A DNA stretch of 64,000 nucleotides, from the NCBI GenBank assembly GCA_024226735.1, contig JAAELL010000593.1, forward strand, positions 1 through 64,000. Direction: 5' to 3'. Origin of the DNA: a bacterium (GTDB lineage Bacteria; Planctomycetota; UBA1135; GCA-002686595). The stretch's first letter is position 1; the number at the start of each line of letters is the position of its first letter. Made by a program: the position numbers and the translations under genes. The notes under the pieces are model-generated. The model was given only the letters and a program-made list of their open reading frames with translations. It was not told where the DNA came from and searched no databases. Positions 40,056 to 48,806 of the stretch are shown here, piece by piece.

Positions 40056-40610
40056 ATGAGCTCACCCCTGCAAGACGAGCTGCTCGCTCACGAGGCCTTC
40101 CTCGAGCGCCTCGCCCTCCGGCTGGTCGGCGACGCGTCACGCGCCGATGATCTCGTGCAGGAGACGTGGCTCGCGGCCTACAGCCATCCGCCGCGTCGCG
40201 GTGGCGCCCTGCGCGCCTGGCTCGGAACGATCGAAGCCCGGGATCATCGTCCGTCCCCAGTCCACGACGCTCGCTGGCGGCGAGCGTCGCCGCGAGCAGG
40301 CGACGCTCGAGCGTGGCGGGGCGCTGCGTTTCGACGTGCGCGACGCGGACGGAGCCCACGCCGCGGCGCTGGTCGAGCTCGAGGGCCCGGGAGGAAGCGT
40401 GCCGGTCTACTTCTCGAGCGTCGACGAGAACGGGCCACGTTCAGCGGTTGGGGCCTTTCCGACCGCGGCGTGAACGACCTGGCGCAGAATCTCGCGCCGG
40501 GGATCTACGACCTCGGGCTGACGCTCACGGGCCACGCGCGCGTCCAACGCGAGGTGACGGTCCGGGCTGGCGAGCGGACGGTGATCGAGGAGCGGCTGCA
40601 GCGCGAGTAG
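40056..40610 (+). pseudogene. Deletion scar joining a sigma-70 N terminus to the end of a carboxypeptidase-regulatory-like protein
   Basis: The first 55 codons are the start of an ECF/sigma-70 factor (HEAFLERLALRLVGDASRADDLVQETWLAAYSH, then GGALRAWLGT), which breaks off inside region 2. From about 40236 a different frame encodes EQATLERGGALRFDVRD, then AAALVELEGPGGSVPVYFSSV, a beta-sandwich domain of carboxypeptidase-regulatory type. From about 40440 the first frame resumes with its natural end (DLAQNLAPGIYDLGLTLTGH, VTVRAGERTVIEERLQRE). Two adjacent genes, sigma factor and secreted partner, seem to have been fused by a large deletion plus a frameshift. No functional product is expected. Confidence 0.75.
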
Positions 40611-40613
40611 AAT
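40608..40613 (+). promoter_or_regulatory. -10-like box TAGAAT before the 40623 gene
   Basis: TAGAAT lies 9 bases before the ATG at 40623, overlapping the stop codon of the preceding scar. With a normal -10 to start-site distance the transcript would begin within a few bases of the ATG, so the mRNA would be nearly leaderless. No clear -35 is seen. Confidence 0.35.
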
Positions 40614-40622
40614 CCGCGCGCC

Positions 40623-41204
40623 ATGCCCACAACTCGAATCGACGGCGCGACCCTCCACTACCAGCAGTCCGGCTCGCTTTCGCCCGACGCCTGGCCGGGC
40701 GCCGCCGGCAAGACGATCCACGGCTGCGAGGTCGCGACGCTGGCGTTCCTCGACCGCGACGTCACGGCGTGCGAGGCGATCACGGCGATCAAGCGTGTGG
40801 AGCGCGACCTGGCGACCTACGCCACGTGGCGCGGGCTCACGCGCCCATACGCGAGCGCCAAGCTCGTCGACGACACCGTCCAGCGCAGCGCCGATGGTGA
40901 CGAGCTGCGCTGGCGCGTGCGCTTCGTCGTGCGCGCGCTCGGGTCTCCAACGCTCGAGGTCACCTTCCGCGATCGGTTCGAGAGCAACGGCACCTTCGTC
41001 CGGGAGTCCTACTCGACACACGAACGATTCGGCGTATGGATGGGACGCACGAGCTACCTGCCGCTCCACGACGCCGACGGCGAATCCGTCGCCCTGATGA
41101 TCGTCGGGAGCCTGGCGAGCGACGCGCCGGTCAGGCTGATGCGCGCGGTGCTGCGTGAGCAGCTGGGCAACGTCGTCGAACGAGCCGAACGAACAGCGCG
41201 CTGA
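40623..41204 (+). CDS. Conserved-looking hypothetical protein
   Basis: A 193-residue soluble protein that I do not recognise. It opens MPTTRIDGATLHYQQSGSL and has an alpha-plus-beta look: an internal helix (CEAITAIKRVERDLATYATW) and beta strands in the second half (RWRVRFVVRALGSPTLEVTF, RFGVWMGRTSYLPLHDADGE). There is no signal peptide, membrane helix or catalytic motif. Base composition matches the neighbours. It is convergent with the transhydrogenase gene, 6 bases away. Confidence 0.6.
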   Translation: MPTTRIDGATLHYQQSGSLSPDAWPGAAGKTIHGCEVATLAFLDRDVTACEAITAIKRVERDLATYATWRGLTRPYASAKLVDDTVQRSADGDELRWRVRFVVRALGSPTLEVTFRDRFESNGTFVRESYSTHERFGVWMGRTSYLPLHDADGESVALMIVGSLASDAPVRLMRAVLREQLGNVVERAERTAR

Positions 41205-41210
41205 GTACTG

Positions 41211-42626
41211 TCAACTGGCCCGGCGTAGCCCCTGCGCGCGTTGCGCGACGACGTCGAGGGCGGCGATGCGGTACGCCTCGGCGAACGTCGGGAAGTTGAA
41301 CACGTTGTCGACGAACGCGTCGACGGGCACCTGGCCGATCAATGCCATCTGCGCCATGTGAACGAGCTCGGTCGCTCCTTCTCCGACGATCTGTGCTCCG
41401 AAGACGCGACGCCCCTGCGGGCAGGTGACGAGCTTCAGAAGGCCGTCTTGCGCGCCGTTGATCTGGCCGCGCGCGATCGCGTCGAATTGGCAGCGGCCGA
41501 CGATGCAACCACCGTACTGGCTCGTGACTTGATCCTCGGTGCTCCCGACGCTCGCCATCTCCGGCACCGTGTAGATGCCGACCGGAATCAGCTCCGGGGG
41601 CGTACCGAGATCGAGCCCGAGCGCGTGCCGTACGGCACGCCGGCCCTGGTTCATCGCCGACGCGGCGAGCGCGGGGGGCCCGATGACGTCGCCCACGGCG
41701 TAGATGCTCGGTACCGAGGTGCGACCTACGTCGTCGACCGCGAGGAACCCTCGCTCGGTGAGATCGAGCCCTGCGTTCTCGACCGCGAGCCCGCCCACGC
41801 TGGCGGTCCGGCCGAGGGCGACGAGCGTCTTCTGGGACTGCAACACCTCCCCGCTCGATAGCGTGGTGTGCACCGTGCCCAAGCCGTCGTGGTAGACGTC
41901 GGCCGGTTTGTTGCCGGGGACGTAGCGACCACCGTCGGCCTCGAATGCCGCAACGAAACGCTCGACGAGCTCCTCGTCGAGGAACGCCATCGGGCGCTTT
42001 CCGCCGTCGACGATCGTCACGTGGACGCCCAACGACTGGAAGATGCTCGCGAACTCGCAGGCGATGACTCCTGCTCCGAGCACCACCATCGAGTGCGGCA
42101 GGTAGATCAGTGACAGGAGCGAATCGCTGTCGAGAATGTGCTCGTGATCGATCGGGATCCCGGGCGGCTTGCGCGGCCGTGACCCGGTGGCGACCACGAT
42201 CACGTCGGCGACGATGCGTGCTGACGTCCCGTCCGGATGTGTCACGTCGATCTCGTTCGCACCGGCGAGCCGCGCGCGTCCGTGGAGCACCTCGGCGCCT
42301 GTCTCGCGCGTCTGCTGAGCGATCTGACGGCCGTAGTTCGCGAGGACCTGGTCGAGCCGGCCCATGAGGCTCTTCACCATCGTCTCGGGGCCGACGCGCG
42401 TTCCGCCGACACCGACCGCACGGCGCTCGAGACCCGACAGGTACAAGGCCGTCTCGCGGATCGTCTTGCTGGGGATCGTGCCGTGGTAGACGCATTCCCC
42501 GCCGACGTTGCGGCTCTTCTCGATCACCAGGACGCGGCGCCCGGCGTCGGCGGCCGTGACGGCGGCCTTCTGGCCCGCGGGGCCTGCGCCGATGACGACG
42601 ACGTCATACCGTTCGGGCTGCGTCAT
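41211..42626 (-). CDS. sthA: Soluble pyridine nucleotide transhydrogenase (Si-specific)
   Basis: A 471-residue FAD flavoprotein of the disulfide reductase fold. VVVIGAGPAGQKAAVTAADAG binds FAD. GGECVYHGTIPSKTIRE has a single cysteine where disulfide reductases have CxxxxC, which is the mark of the SthA group. A second Rossmann motif (MVVLGAGVIACEFASIFQSLG) binds NAD(P), and SIYAVGDVIGPPALAASAMNQGR is the second FAD site. The dimerisation domain is complete (IPVGIYTVPEMASVG). It interconverts NADPH and NADH in the cytoplasm. The start at 42626 overlaps the stop of the HDOD gene (ATGA), so the two genes are co-translated. Confidence 0.93.
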   Translation of the reverse strand: MTQPERYDVVVIGAGPAGQKAAVTAADAGRRVLVIEKSRNVGGECVYHGTIPSKTIRETALYLSGLERRAVGVGGTRVGPETMVKSLMGRLDQVLANYGRQIAQQTRETGAEVLHGRARLAGANEIDVTHPDGTSARIVADVIVVATGSRPRKPPGIPIDHEHILDSDSLLSLIYLPHSMVVLGAGVIACEFASIFQSLGVHVTIVDGGKRPMAFLDEELVERFVAAFEADGGRYVPGNKPADVYHDGLGTVHTTLSSGEVLQSQKTLVALGRTASVGGLAVENAGLDLTERGFLAVDDVGRTSVPSIYAVGDVIGPPALAASAMNQGRRAVRHALGLDLGTPPELIPVGIYTVPEMASVGSTEDQVTSQYGGCIVGRCQFDAIARGQINGAQDGLLKLVTCPQGRRVFGAQIVGEGATELVHMAQMALIGQVPVDAFVDNVFNFPTFAEAYRIAALDVVAQRAQGLRRAS

Positions 42627-43486
42627 GGTGCGAGCACCTCGGCGGTCGAGTCGACGATCTCGTGCCGCTCGAGCAATCCGTCGAGCTCGTCGACGTAGAG
42701 GCCGAGAGCGCACAAGACCGGGTGCGCGCGCAGGGCCGCGAACGCGGCTTCGTCGTCCGCCTCCAGGGCGTGTGCGATCTCGTTCGCGAGGCAGATGGTG
42801 CGGGTCTCGTCGACGTGGGCATCCGCCTGCTCGGGCGTGTGGTGGTGCAAGATCGGTTCCAGCATCCACTCCGGCATGTCCCAGCTCGCGAGCAACCGCA
42901 CACCGACCTCGGCGTGGAACTCGTCGAGCCAGTCGTCCCAGATCTCGTCGGGCAGCTCGAACCCGACGAGCTCGACGACTCCGCTGAGCGCCTGCATCAC
43001 GATCGGCTTGCCGACGTCGTGCAAGAGCCCGCACATGAACGCGCCCTCGACGTTCTTGCGGCGCAGCCGTGCAATCTCCTTGGCCCAGCCCGCGGCTCGC
43101 GCGCTATGGCGCCAGATCCGGCCGAGGCGCTCCTCGTGACCGGGAATCCGGAACACCTCTCCCTGCATGATGACCGAGACCGCTATGCCGCACAGCGCAC
43201 CGAACCCCAGCCGGCTGACCGCCTGCTGGAGCGACACGATCGGCTCCGCCGGTGCGAACGCCGCCGAGTTCGTCACCCGCAGGACGTGACCAGCGAGGGA
43301 AGGATCGCGCTCGATCAGGCTCGCGACCTCACGCGCTTCGCAGGTGCCTTCCTGGCACGCGCTCAGCACCTGAGCCGCGGTCTCGGGCAGAAGGGGCAGC
43401 TCGAGCTCGTCCGATTCGATTTGATTGGCGAGGCGCGCGCGCAGGTTGCGCGCGGCCAACGATCCCTGAAAGATGGGACGGGGCAT
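42623..43486 (-). CDS. HDOD domain protein
   Basis: A 287-residue HDOD protein (degenerate HD domain) of the signalling type. Features: LPLLPETAAQVLSACQ, VASLIERDPSLAGHVLRVTNSAAF, VSLQQAVSRLGFGALCGIAVSVI and, unusually well kept, LLHDVGKPIVMQAL plus ILHHHTPEQAD, so part of the metal site may survive. HDOD proteins usually act in signalling or RNA metabolism; no partner kinase or GGDEF gene is attached here. It is the first gene of a two-gene operon with the transhydrogenase and is divergent from the CBS protein gene. Confidence 0.88.
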   Translation of the reverse strand: MPRPIFQGSLAARNLRARLANQIESDELELPLLPETAAQVLSACQEGTCEAREVASLIERDPSLAGHVLRVTNSAAFAPAEPIVSLQQAVSRLGFGALCGIAVSVIMQGEVFRIPGHEERLGRIWRHSARAAGWAKEIARLRRKNVEGAFMCGLLHDVGKPIVMQALSGVVELVGFELPDEIWDDWLDEFHAEVGVRLLASWDMPEWMLEPILHHHTPEQADAHVDETRTICLANEIAHALEADDEAAFAALRAHPVLCALGLYVDELDGLLERHEIVDSTAEVLAP

Positions 43487-43633
43487 ACGCTGGATCTTTC
43501 GACTTCCCGCTCACACGCGCTGGAGGCCGGCGCGGGCTTTCGCCGCCTCGATCTCCCTACGCAGACAGGGCTTTGGCGCTACGCACTCACACCACCACAG
43601 AAATGCGCACCTTAGACCGATACTATTAACAGT

Positions 43634-44458
43634 ATGCAAGTCGCGAACATCATGACGCGGGACCCGCTCACGATCGCCCCGGACGCGACGCTCGACGAAG
43701 CGATCGGGCGCATGGACGAGCACCAGATCAGACACTTGCCCGTCGTCGAAGACGGGAGCGTCGTCGGGGTCGTCTCGGATCGAGACCTCCTCGAGCGCAC
43801 CGGCTGGCTGCCGGCGCGCGTACGGGACATCTACCAGGGACCGGTGGAGTCGCGCGGCGCGTGCGTGCGCGACGTGATGCTCGCGCCTATCGAGTGCGCG
43901 ACGCCAGATGCGCCGCTCGGGCCGCTCCTCGAGAGCGCGCGCTCTCGCCAGCTCGAGTGCGTCCCGGTCGTGGACGGGGATCGCCTCGTCGGAATCGTGA
44001 CCGAAAAGGACGTGCTCGGAGCATTCGCGGAGCGCTGCCGCGACGCCAAGACGGAGCCGGGCGCGGGCGAGGACCCGCGCGTCGACGACATCATGGCGAA
44101 GGACGTCCACGTGCTCGAGGTCGGCGCGACGCTGGCCCGGGCGCGCGAGGAAATGGCCCGCGCGGGCGCCCACCACCTGCCGGTGATCCAAGGTGGAAGA
44201 CTCGTGGGCATCGTGTCGGACCGCGACCTCCGTCGCGCCGCGGGACGGGGACGGGGCGAGGACTACGTCATCGAGGAAGTCATGACGCGCGCCGTCGTCG
44301 GCGCTCCCCGGGACATGCGTCTGTCGGAGGCGATTCTGCGCATGTTGGCCGGCCGCTTCAGCTCCTTGCCCGTGGTCGAAGGCAGCCAGATCGTCGGGAT
44401 CCTGACGTTCTCCGACGCGCTCCAGCCGTGTCTCGCGGCCCTGGAGCCGGCCCAATAA
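43634..44458 (+). CDS. Four-CBS-domain protein
   Basis: A 274-residue soluble protein made only of CBS domains in two Bateman pairs. Each has the ending H-x-LPVV-x-G-x-LVGIVSDRDL: IRHLPVVEDGSVVGVVSDRDL, LECVPVVDGDRLVGIVTEKDV, AHHLPVIQGGRLVGIVSDRDL and SSLPVVEGSQIVGILTF. Such proteins sense adenine nucleotides or SAM and regulate partner enzymes. There is no fused enzyme, so the target is elsewhere. The gene seems to have almost no leader: an AT-rich GATACTATTAACAGT directly abuts the ATG and no Shine-Dalgarno is seen. It is divergent from the HDOD gene. Confidence 0.93.
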   Translation: MQVANIMTRDPLTIAPDATLDEAIGRMDEHQIRHLPVVEDGSVVGVVSDRDLLERTGWLPARVRDIYQGPVESRGACVRDVMLAPIECATPDAPLGPLLESARSRQLECVPVVDGDRLVGIVTEKDVLGAFAERCRDAKTEPGAGEDPRVDDIMAKDVHVLEVGATLARAREEMARAGAHHLPVIQGGRLVGIVSDRDLRRAAGRGRGEDYVIEEVMTRAVVGAPRDMRLSEAILRMLAGRFSSLPVVEGSQIVGILTFSDALQPCLAALEPAQ

Positions 44459-44573
44459 CGGAGGATTCACGCGGGGAGCGGGCAGATCGTTCGCTTGCAC
44501 CGTAGTCTCTCAGGCGCCCCCCCCCGCCCGGGGGACCGGGGATCGACCGCACTCCTTGGAGGCCCCGAGAGCA

Positions 44574-45323
44574 ATGACCCGCATCTTCCTCACCGTGACC
44601 TTCGCCGCCCTGGTCGGCATCGCCGGCTGGTGGACGGTGTTCCTCAACAACCAGATCAACGGTCACAAGCGCGAGCTCGCGAACCGCGACGAGAAGATCG
44701 TTTTGCTCGGCGATCAGGTCGCCGAGCGCGACGGACGGATCGTGGAGCTCGGCGTCGAGATCGAGCAGAAGGAAGAGGAGATCCAGGCCCTCGAGGTCGC
44801 TCTCTCGTTCATCAAGGTCGATCACCGCATCGCCCGTGTCGAGGTGCTCGAGCAAGGTGAGGTCGACGGCGAGATGCAGACCAAGATCCGCTTCGTCGAG
44901 CTCGACGCCGAAGGCCAGCCCATGGGCGAAGGGCGCGAGATGACGATCTCCGGCAAGACGCTCTACATCGAGGGGCTCGTCATCAAGTTCGAGGACAACT
45001 ACGTCGAAGGCGGCGACGTCCTGCGCGGGACGTCCATCTGCCTGTTCCGCCGCGCGTTCTCGGAGAACCAGACGCCCGAGCAAGGCATCGAGCTCGACTC
45101 GATCGGCATCCATCCGCTGGCGTACTCGGGCGACGACGTGCCCGACGAGTTCTACAACGAGCTCTGGGGTCGATTCTGGGACTACGCGAACGATCCGGAG
45201 GCGGCCGCTGCCAAGGGTGTGCGCGCGGCACACGGCGAAGCGCCGTTCGTCGAGCTGCGGCCAGGCAAGACCTACCGCATCGACCTGCGCGCGTCCGACG
45301 GGCTGAGCATCAAGCCGGAATAG
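44574..45323 (+). CDS. Membrane-anchored coiled-coil protein of unknown function
   Basis: A 249-residue protein with one N-terminal membrane helix (MTRIFLTVTFAALVGIAGWWTVFL). A periplasmic coiled coil follows (about 30-80, NRDEKIVLLGDQVAERDGRI to KEEEIQAL), then a 160-residue soluble domain (FVELDAEGQPMGEGREMTISG, YIEGLVIKFEDNYVEGGDVL, LRPGKTYRIDLRASD) that I do not recognise but that I believe recurs in planctomycete genomes. ATG at 44574 has GGAGG 12 bases and GAGAG 4 bases upstream; an upstream in-frame ATG is less likely. A run of 9 C lies at 44517-44525. An inverted repeat follows the stop. Confidence 0.7.
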   Translation: MTRIFLTVTFAALVGIAGWWTVFLNNQINGHKRELANRDEKIVLLGDQVAERDGRIVELGVEIEQKEEEIQALEVALSFIKVDHRIARVEVLEQGEVDGEMQTKIRFVELDAEGQPMGEGREMTISGKTLYIEGLVIKFEDNYVEGGDVLRGTSICLFRRAFSENQTPEQGIELDSIGIHPLAYSGDDVPDEFYNELWGRFWDYANDPEAAAAKGVRAAHGEAPFVELRPGKTYRIDLRASDGLSIKPE

Positions 45324-45350
45324 GGGTTCCCCGACCAAGATTGCAATCCT

Positions 45351-45422
45351 GCAAGACACTTGGGTCGCCCTCCACCACCCGAAGTTCGTGGTGCCCGCAC
45401 GGTGGGGACTGACCCATCTTGC
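45351..45422. repeat. Imperfect inverted repeat ahead of the headless kinase
   Basis: GCAAGA, TGGGTC and CCACC occur in order in 45351-45376 and again, inverted, in 45401-45422. An alternative inner hairpin CACCAC/GTGGTG (45373-45393) competes with the long arms. It begins 27 bases after the stop of the coiled-coil gene and ends 25 bases before the kinase remnant, at the place where the kinase lost its N terminus. Confidence 0.5.
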
Positions 45423-45447
45423 GACAGGGAGACGAAGACATGATCCG

Positions 45448-46197
45448 ATGGATCATCAGGGCGCGCGCGACGAGCTGACGGCAGAGGAGGCGACTCTGAC
45501 GTTCGAGGTGCACGACACGGGTGCGGGCGTCGCGCCCGAGGCCATCGACGAGCTGTTCGTACCGTTCCGGCAAGCGGACAACACGATGACACGCCGCTTC
45601 GGAGGTACGGGACTCGGACTCTCGATCTGCAAGCACCTCGTGGGCCTCATGGGGGGCGAGATCGAGCTCGAGAGCGAGCTCGGACGCGGCACGCTCGTTC
45701 GCTTCACGGCGTGCTTCGGAGCCGACGTCCAGGATCAGGCCGACGAGGAGTCACGGCTCGACTCGGTCGAAGGACCTTCGCCCGCGCCCACGTCCGACCC
45801 CGATGCGCGCGGGCTGCAAGTCCTGCTCGTCGAGGACAACGGCGTGAACCGCATGCTCATGTCCACGATCTTGAAGCGCGAAGGGCACATCGTCACGGAG
45901 GCCGTCGATGGGCAGGAAGCCGTCGACGTCTTCTCTCCGAGCTCGTTCGACGTCATCCTCATGGACTGCCAAACGCCGCACATGGATGGCTACGAGGCTA
46001 CCCGCACGATTCGCCGCGTCGAGAGCGAATGCGGCGCGCATCCGACCGTGATCGTCGCGGTCACCGCAAACGCCCTTCACACCGATCGCGCGCGCTGCCG
46101 CGAAGCGGGCATGAACGACTTCATCTCGAAGCCGTTCGTAAAGGAGGAGGTCATCGAGCGCTTGAACTACTGGCGTAGCCGCGCGCTCGTTTCGTAA
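45448..46197 (+). pseudogene. Headless hybrid histidine kinase: partial ATPase domain plus receiver domain
   Basis: The 249 residues begin inside a HATPase domain: HDTGAGVAPEAIDELFVPF is the G1 box and RFGGTGLGLSICKHLVGLMGGEI the G2 box. The sensor, HisKA phosphorylation helix and N box are missing. A complete receiver domain follows (about 128-245): VLLVEDNGVNRMLM, phospho-acceptor D in DVILMDCQTPHMDGYEAT, VTANAL and SKPF. Autophosphorylation is impossible. The intact receiver could in principle still be translated and accept phosphate from another kinase, but the ATG at 45448 is not well supported. Its stop directly abuts the stop of the convergent cupin gene. Confidence 0.8.
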
Positions 46198-47127
46198 CTA
46201 CTTCACGACCGCGCGCTGAGCGTTCGCCGCGTGCAGCGGCAACATGTCGCTGCCTTCTAGCCCCAGCCGCTCGTTGATCGCGTGCAGCCTGTGATCGACG
46301 CCGATCTCGGCTCCGGGTCGGAAGCCGGGCGTCGTGATCACCTGGGCAAGCACGCCACCGAGCCCACGATGCACGGTACCGCGCGGCAGGTAGACGAGGT
46401 CGCCGACCGCGAGCGGATGAACCTCGAGCAGCTGCGTCGCCTCTTCGCGCGTCACGTCCTCGGGCGACTCGATGCGAGCCGTCCGGTCGCTCGTGATCAG
46501 ACGCGCCTCCTCCTGGACCATCTGCACGAGGTAGAACTCGTCGAAGCCCCCTTCGAGCGGATGGTAGTGCGAGAACGAGTCCTGGATACGCACGCGGTGC
46601 GCGTTGAGCGCGTGGTAGACGTAGGGTCCGTTGTCGTTCAGCCAAGTGAGGAGGATCCGGCGATACGCCCCCGTCTCCTCGGCACACCCGCCCGGCGTGT
46701 CCGTGATGCCCGGATCCCAGTCCGGGCGCACGAACGGCGGCAGCTCGCGCGGCAGGTCAACGGGCACGTGGAACACGAGCGCCGCGATGTCACCCGAGCT
46801 GCGCGCGACCTCGCCGGGACGCAAGAGGAGCACATCGCCGCAGGCGAGCGGCGGGTCGCTCGTGTCACCCGCGACGGTGACGCTCGCTTCTCCCGCCTGC
46901 ACGAAGGCGACGAGCGGAGCGTCACCTGCGGCGAGCTCGGTCCAGTTGGCGTGCCAGGCAACGTCGTAGCCGGGGTTGGCCGCGCGGAACGACGCGCGCA
47001 GCTCCGCGAAGCCAGCGGCGTCGCCGCCTGCGCGGCCGAGGTGGGCGAATCGGACCATGGGTCTCGTCTCCTCGATCGCCGCGCAGCCCACGGCGAGCGC
47101 AGCGAGGGGGGCCAGGATCATACGCAT
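46198..47127 (-). CDS. Cupin-fold lipoprotein
   Basis: A 309-residue protein with a lipoprotein-type signal (MRMILAPLAALAVGCAAIEE, lipobox cysteine 15). Two cupin-like halves are seen: residues 60-130 (TVAGDTSDPPLACGDVLLLRPG) and 175-280 with a fuller metal motif (DSFSHYHPLEGGFDEFYLVQM, then VYLPRGTVHRGLGG). The ending GVDHRLHAINERLGLEGSDMLPLHAAN is distinctive. It may bind or isomerise a sugar or sugar acid in the periplasm, which would suit the neighbouring carbohydrate genes, but the family is not characterised to my knowledge. It is divergent from the DUF6807 gene, 44 bases away. Confidence 0.75.
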   Translation of the reverse strand: MRMILAPLAALAVGCAAIEETRPMVRFAHLGRAGGDAAGFAELRASFRAANPGYDVAWHANWTELAAGDAPLVAFVQAGEASVTVAGDTSDPPLACGDVLLLRPGEVARSSGDIAALVFHVPVDLPRELPPFVRPDWDPGITDTPGGCAEETGAYRRILLTWLNDNGPYVYHALNAHRVRIQDSFSHYHPLEGGFDEFYLVQMVQEEARLITSDRTARIESPEDVTREEATQLLEVHPLAVGDLVYLPRGTVHRGLGGVLAQVITTPGFRPGAEIGVDHRLHAINERLGLEGSDMLPLHAANAQRAVVK

Positions 47128-47171
47128 GGGTCCCAGTCTACCGCCGCCGCGGGTTCGAGTAGGCTGCGGTC

Positions 47172-48083
47172 ATGAACGCCACGCTATTGTTCCTCGCCGC
47201 TCTGGCAGCCTCCCCCCAGGATGCCGCCGCGGTCCAGGGCCAACACCTCGCGGTCGAAGTGCGCGGAGAGCCGTTCACGACGATCCACCTCGACGACGCT
47301 CAGGTGCCCTACCTCTACCCGGTGCTCGGCCCTGGCGGCATGCCGCTCACGCGCGGCTATCCGATGGATCCACGACCCGGCGAGGCGTCCGACCATCCCC
47401 ACCACCGCTCGATGTGGTTCACCCACGGCGCCGTCAACGGCTGGGATTTCTGGCACGAGGGCCAGCGCGCCGGCCGCATCCGATCGACGGGCGCCGTCGT
47501 CATCGCGCACGAGGCCGACGCCGTACGCGTGACATTGAACCTCGAGTGGCTCGCGGGCCCGGACCGGCTACTGGCCGAGGTGCGCACCTACCGTTTCTCG
47601 GTCGCGGAGAACGAGCGCCGCATCGACGTGCGGAGCGAGCTGCGCGCCGTCGCCGACAAGGTCGTCTTCGGCGACACCAAGGAGGGTTCGTTCGCCATCC
47701 GCGTGCGGCCGGAGCTGCGCCTGAAGGGTGACGGCGAGAGGGCCGCGGGCACGATGATCAACGCCGAGGGCGTCCGCGGAAAGAAGGTGTGGGGCAAGCG
47801 CTCGGCATGGGTCAGCTACGCGGGAACCTGCGCTGGAAAGACCTACGGGATCACCGTCTTCGATCACCCTGAGAACCCGCGGCATCCAACCTGGTGGCAC
47901 GCGCGCAGCTACGGCCTGTTCGCAGCCAACCCGTTCGGCGTACACGACTTCGAGAAGAAGCCGGCGGGGTCGGGTGACCTCTCGCTCGCGCGCGATGAGA
48001 AGCTCGTGCTGCGCTACCGCGTGCTCTTGCACGCAGGGAAACGCACGGGCGACGAAATCGGCGCAGCGGCGTTCAGCGAGTGA
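47172..48083 (+). CDS. DUF6807 (PmoA-like) secreted protein
   Basis: A 303-residue exported protein (signal MNATLLFLAALAASPQDAAA). The family is recognised by YPMDPRPGEASDHPHHRSMWFTHGAVNGWDFW near residues 57-90, by TKEGSFAIRVRPELRLKG, and by WVSYAGTCAGKTYGITVFDHPENPRHPTWWHARSYGLFAANPFG. DUF6807 proteins are abundant in planctomycetes and Bacteroidetes next to Gfo/Idh/MocA dehydrogenases and glycan-degrading enzymes, and have a galactose-mutarotase-like beta fold. The activity is not established. A TAGGCT box lies 7 bases before the ATG. It is convergent with the LamG-like lipoprotein gene. Confidence 0.88.
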   Translation: MNATLLFLAALAASPQDAAAVQGQHLAVEVRGEPFTTIHLDDAQVPYLYPVLGPGGMPLTRGYPMDPRPGEASDHPHHRSMWFTHGAVNGWDFWHEGQRAGRIRSTGAVVIAHEADAVRVTLNLEWLAGPDRLLAEVRTYRFSVAENERRIDVRSELRAVADKVVFGDTKEGSFAIRVRPELRLKGDGERAAGTMINAEGVRGKKVWGKRSAWVSYAGTCAGKTYGITVFDHPENPRHPTWWHARSYGLFAANPFGVHDFEKKPAGSGDLSLARDEKLVLRYRVLLHAGKRTGDEIGAAAFSE

Positions 48084-48113
48084 GGACAGGGAACTTCGGT
48101 ACGACTCGCATGT

Positions 48114-48806
48114 TCATTGGGCCCAGATCCGGATCTCGTCGAAGCGCCCCGTGTCGTCGAACGACCCGAACCCGACCCGTCCGGCGCCGTGCGTCGTGTC
48201 GCTTGCCTCGAGCACCGGCGTCTCCATGTCGTCGAAGAACACGCGGATCGTGCCCTCCCCCAATCTGCGCTCGACGCGCACCCGGTGCGGCTGGTCCGTC
48301 CCCCACTCGACGCCGGACTCCGGCACGGGCGCCAGGTTGGTGCGCGGCGCATCGGCGACGAGGAAGACGTTGTTCGCGTTCTGGTCCGGTGTCGTCGCCA
48401 GGTGCACGTAGTAGTAGCGCGCGGGCGAGGTGTAGCCGAAGAAGAGGCACAGGTCACGGTGCCCGTACTCGCGTCCCGTCTGCACGAGCGTCGCGTCGAG
48501 GACGAAGTCTCCGACGGTCAGATCTTCGATCCACGCGATCGATCGGGGAGAACGGTGCGGCGGCTCGTACTCGCTCGACGCAGCGAGCTCGAGCGCTCCA
48601 CTGTCGTGCCAACGCCAGGCGTTGGCGTCGGTGAACGTGAAAGCCTCGAGGCTCGCCGCGGTGTCGAAGTCCTCGGCGTAGACGAGCGGCAAGAGCCCAT
48701 GCTCTTGGCTGGCACCATCCCTGACGGTGTGGTCGTGATCGCGCGTCGAGCTGCAACCGACGGAGGCGAGCACCAACAAGGCGCACGCCAGGCCCTCGCG
48801 CCTCAT
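48114..48806 (-). CDS. LamG/DUF1080-like lipoprotein
   Basis: A 230-residue lipoprotein (MRREGLACALLVLASVGCSS). The mature part is a concanavalin-type jelly roll: VYAEDFDTAASLEAFTFTDA, VGDFVLDATLVQTGREYGHRDLCLFFGY, RYYYVHLATTPDQNAN, VRVERRLGEGTIRVFFDDME and GRVGFGSFDDTGRFDEIRIW. This pattern is common in planctomycete glycan-degradation clusters and probably binds sugars at the outer membrane. The start at 48806 overlaps the stop of the dehydrogenase gene (ATGA). It is the last gene of the four-gene minus-strand set. Confidence 0.8.
   Translation of the reverse strand: MRREGLACALLVLASVGCSSTRDHDHTVRDGASQEHGLLPLVYAEDFDTAASLEAFTFTDANAWRWHDSGALELAASSEYEPPHRSPRSIAWIEDLTVGDFVLDATLVQTGREYGHRDLCLFFGYTSPARYYYVHLATTPDQNANNVFLVADAPRTNLAPVPESGVEWGTDQPHRVRVERRLGEGTIRVFFDDMETPVLEASDTTHGAGRVGFGSFDDTGRFDEIRIWAQ

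Noticed and set aside
43575-43600. A possible further copy of the MITE end (GTGGTGTGAGT, inverted, near 43587)
   Set aside because: An 11-base match only, without CTAG and without an inverted partner arm in the HDOD-CBS gap.
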